Assembly (NCBI RefSeq): GCF_023278185.1
Contig: NZ_CP066356.1
Span: 9,044,001-9,108,000, forward strand
From: Bradyrhizobium elkanii USDA 76
GTDB lineage: Bacteria; Pseudomonadota; Alphaproteobacteria; Rhizobiales; Xanthobacteraceae
Length of the DNA: 64,000 nucleotides
Direction of reading: 5' to 3'
Shown here: piece after piece, positions 62,624-64,000 of the stretch
Position numbering within the stretch: position 1 is the first letter of the stretch
Layout of the letters: each line of letters opens with the position of its first letter
Program-made: the position numbers and the translations under genes
Notes under the pieces: generated by a model
What the model was told of the DNA's origin: nothing
Database searches by the model: none
What the model saw: the letters and a program-made list of their open reading frames with translations, nothing else

Positions 62624-64000
62624 ATGACCGCCGAACGCTATAACGCCCGTGAATCCGAACCCCGCTGGCAGCGCCTGTGGGACGAAAAGGCGATCTTCGC
62701 CTCCAAGAACGACGATCCGCGGCCGAAATACTACGTGCTCGAGATGTTCCCCTACCCGTCGGGGCGCATCCATATCGGTCATGTCCGCAACTACACGCTC
62801 GGCGACGTGCTGGCGCGCTTCATGCGCGCCAGGGGCTACAACGTGCTGCACCCGATGGGCTGGGACGCGTTCGGCCTGCCGGCGGAGAATGCCGCGATCG
62901 AGCGCAAGGTGGCGCCGAAGGCCTGGACCTACGACAACATCGCCGCGATGAAGAAGCAGCTGCGGTCGATCGGGCTGTCGCTCGACTGGAGCAGAGAATT
63001 CGCGACCTGCGACCCCAGCTACTACAAGCATCAGCAGAAGATGTTTCTGGACATGCTGCGCGCCGGCCTCGCCGAGCGCGAGAAGCGCAAGCTGAACTGG
63101 GATCCGGTCGACATGACCGTGCTCGCCAACGAGCAGGTGATCGACGGCCGCGGCTGGCGCTCGGGCGCCGTCGTCGAGCAGCGCGAAATGAGCCAGTGGG
63201 TCTTCAAGATCACGAAGTATTCGCAGGAGCTCCTGGAAGCGCTGGATGGTCTCGACCGCTGGCCCGACAAGGTGCGGCTGATGCAGCGCAACTGGATCGG
63301 CCGCTCCGAAGGCCTGTTGATCCGTTTCGCGCTGGATGCGGCGACCACGCCGGCCGGCGAGAGCGAGCTGAAGATCTTCACCACGCGGCCGGACACGCTG
63401 TTCGGCGCCAAGTTCATGGCGATCTCGGCGGACCATCCGCTGGCGGTCGCCGCCGCCGCGAAGAACCCGAAGCTCGCGGAGTTCATCGCCGACATCAAGA
63501 AGATCGGCACCGCGCAGTCGATCATCGACACCGCCGAGAAGCAGGGTTTCGACACCGGCATCAAGGCGGTGCATCCGTTCGATCCGAACTGGAAGCTGCC
63601 GGTCTATGTCGCGAACTTCGTGCTGATGGAATACGGCACCGGCGCGATCTTCGGCTGCCCGGCGCACGACCAGCGCGACCTCGACTTCGTCAACAAGTAC
63701 AATCTCGGCAACACGCCGGTGGTCTGCCCCGAGGGCCAGGACCCGAAGACGTTCGTCATCACCGACGTCGCCTATGACGGCGACGGCCGCATGATCAATT
63801 CGCGCTTCCTCGACGGCATGACGATCGAAGCAGCCAAGGAAGAGGTTGCCAAGCGGCTGGAAAGCGAAGTCCGCGGCAATGCGCCGGTCGGCGAGCGGCA
63901 GGTGAATTTCCGCCTGCGCGACTGGGGCATTTCGCGCCAGCGCTATTGGGGCTGCCCGATCCCGGTGATCCATTGTCCGACGTGCGACGTGGTGCCGGTG
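62624..64000 (+). CDS. leuS: Leucyl-tRNA synthetase, 5' part (continues past the window)
   Basis: The first 459 codons, open to the last base. Class I synthetase: [21 protein letters not shown] holds the HIGH motif (PSGRIHIGH), then [18 protein letters not shown], the zinc-region [18 protein letters not shown] and the CP1 editing domain starting about [21 protein letters not shown]. It is the usual alphaproteobacterial LeuRS of about 870 residues; the KMSKS loop lies beyond the window. No clear ribosome site precedes the ATG. Confidence 0.95.
   Translation, partial: MTAERYNARESEPRWQRLWDEKAIFASKNDDPRPKYYVLEMFPYPSGRIHIGHVRNYTLGDVLARFMRARGYNVLHPMGWDAFGLPAENAAIERKVAPKAWTYDNIAAMKKQLRSIGLSLDWSREFATCDPSYYKHQQKMFLDMLRAGLAEREKRKLNWDPVDMTVLANEQVIDGRGWRSGAVVEQREMSQWVFKITKYSQELLEALDGLDRWPDKVRLMQRNWIGRSEGLLIRFALDAATTPAGESELKIFTTRPDTLFGAKFMAISADHPLAVAAAAKNPKLAEFIADIKKIGTAQSIIDTAEKQGFDTGIKAVHPFDPNWKLPVYVANFVLMEYGTGAIFGCPAHDQRDLDFVNKYNLGNTPVVCPEGQDPKTFVITDVAYDGDGRMINSRFLDGMTIEAAKEEVAKRLESEVRGNAPVGERQVNFRLRDWGISRQRYWGCPIPVIHCPTCDVVPV

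Noticed and set aside
62426..63973. 515-codon frame opposite leuS
   Set aside because: leuS is unmistakable on the plus strand; the other frame is a GC shadow.

Overview
The window looks like chromosomal DNA of a Bradyrhizobium-type alphaproteobacterium (Nitrobacteraceae; Rhodopseudomonas and Bradyrhizobium are the nearest relatives I can name from memory). The evidence is strong GC bias in every gene, two GlnK-AmtB pairs, alphaproteobacterial families (DUF2865, DUF2239, the SDHAF4-like DUF1674 protein), a carrier-protein ligase resembling the glycine:carrier-protein ligase of B. japonicum, and many dispersed palindromic intergenic repeats. There is no rRNA operon, CRISPR array, complete insertion sequence or prophage. 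The window opens inside acs and closes inside leuS.

Layout. 0-5.3 kb: the 3' part of acs, an L,D-transpeptidase, an SNase-like nuclease, an SDHAF4-like protein and rsmB. 5.3-14.9 kb: a heparinase II/III-type protein, purH, two MFS transporters flanking gamma-glutamyltransferase, and an SDR oxidoreductase. 14.9-20.0 kb: GIY-YIG protein, GST, DUF2239, MATE pump, HCCA-isomerase family protein and a ketopantoate-reductase-type enzyme. 20.1-26.0 kb: a dihaem cytochrome c with a PQQ-type sugar dehydrogenase, DUF2865, tRNA-Gly(GCC), an SRPBCC protein, a thioredoxin-TPR protein and a LON-substrate-domain protein. 26.1-32.1 kb: a PepSY/cytochrome b pair, an MHYT-PAS-GGDEF-EAL protein, a crotonase/thioesterase pair, and a TetR regulator divergent from a small membrane protein with two matching operator-like palindromes between them. 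32.2-35.7 kb: Trm112, a UbiH-type hydroxylase, tesB and a GYF-domain membrane protein.

36.0-49.6 kb is the most interesting part. Two glnK-amtB operons lie in the same direction about 10 kb apart. Between them are an ArsR-SRPBCC pair with a perfect operator, a ClpP paralogue, and a tight six-gene operon on the minus strand: acyl carrier protein, acyl-CoA-dehydrogenase-like flavoprotein, a tRNA-synthetase-like amino acid:[carrier protein] ligase, a DUF1839 protein, a GH2 glycosidase-like protein and a tandem alpha/beta hydrolase. The gene set suggests that an amino acid is activated, loaded on a carrier protein, possibly oxidised, and transferred to an unknown and possibly glycosidic acceptor. 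This is the best candidate for an undescribed pathway.

49.8-64.0 kb is mostly housekeeping: GFA protein, Nudix hydrolase, class I aminotransferase, ftsK, lolA, exonuclease III, a cyclic-nucleotide-binding protein, an OmpR-type response regulator, a second L,D-transpeptidase, a 2-keto-4-pentenoate hydratase-type enzyme, the YggS PLP protein, a membrane diguanylate cyclase and the 5' part of leuS.

Functions are read from translated sequence and remembered family motifs. No searches were run.
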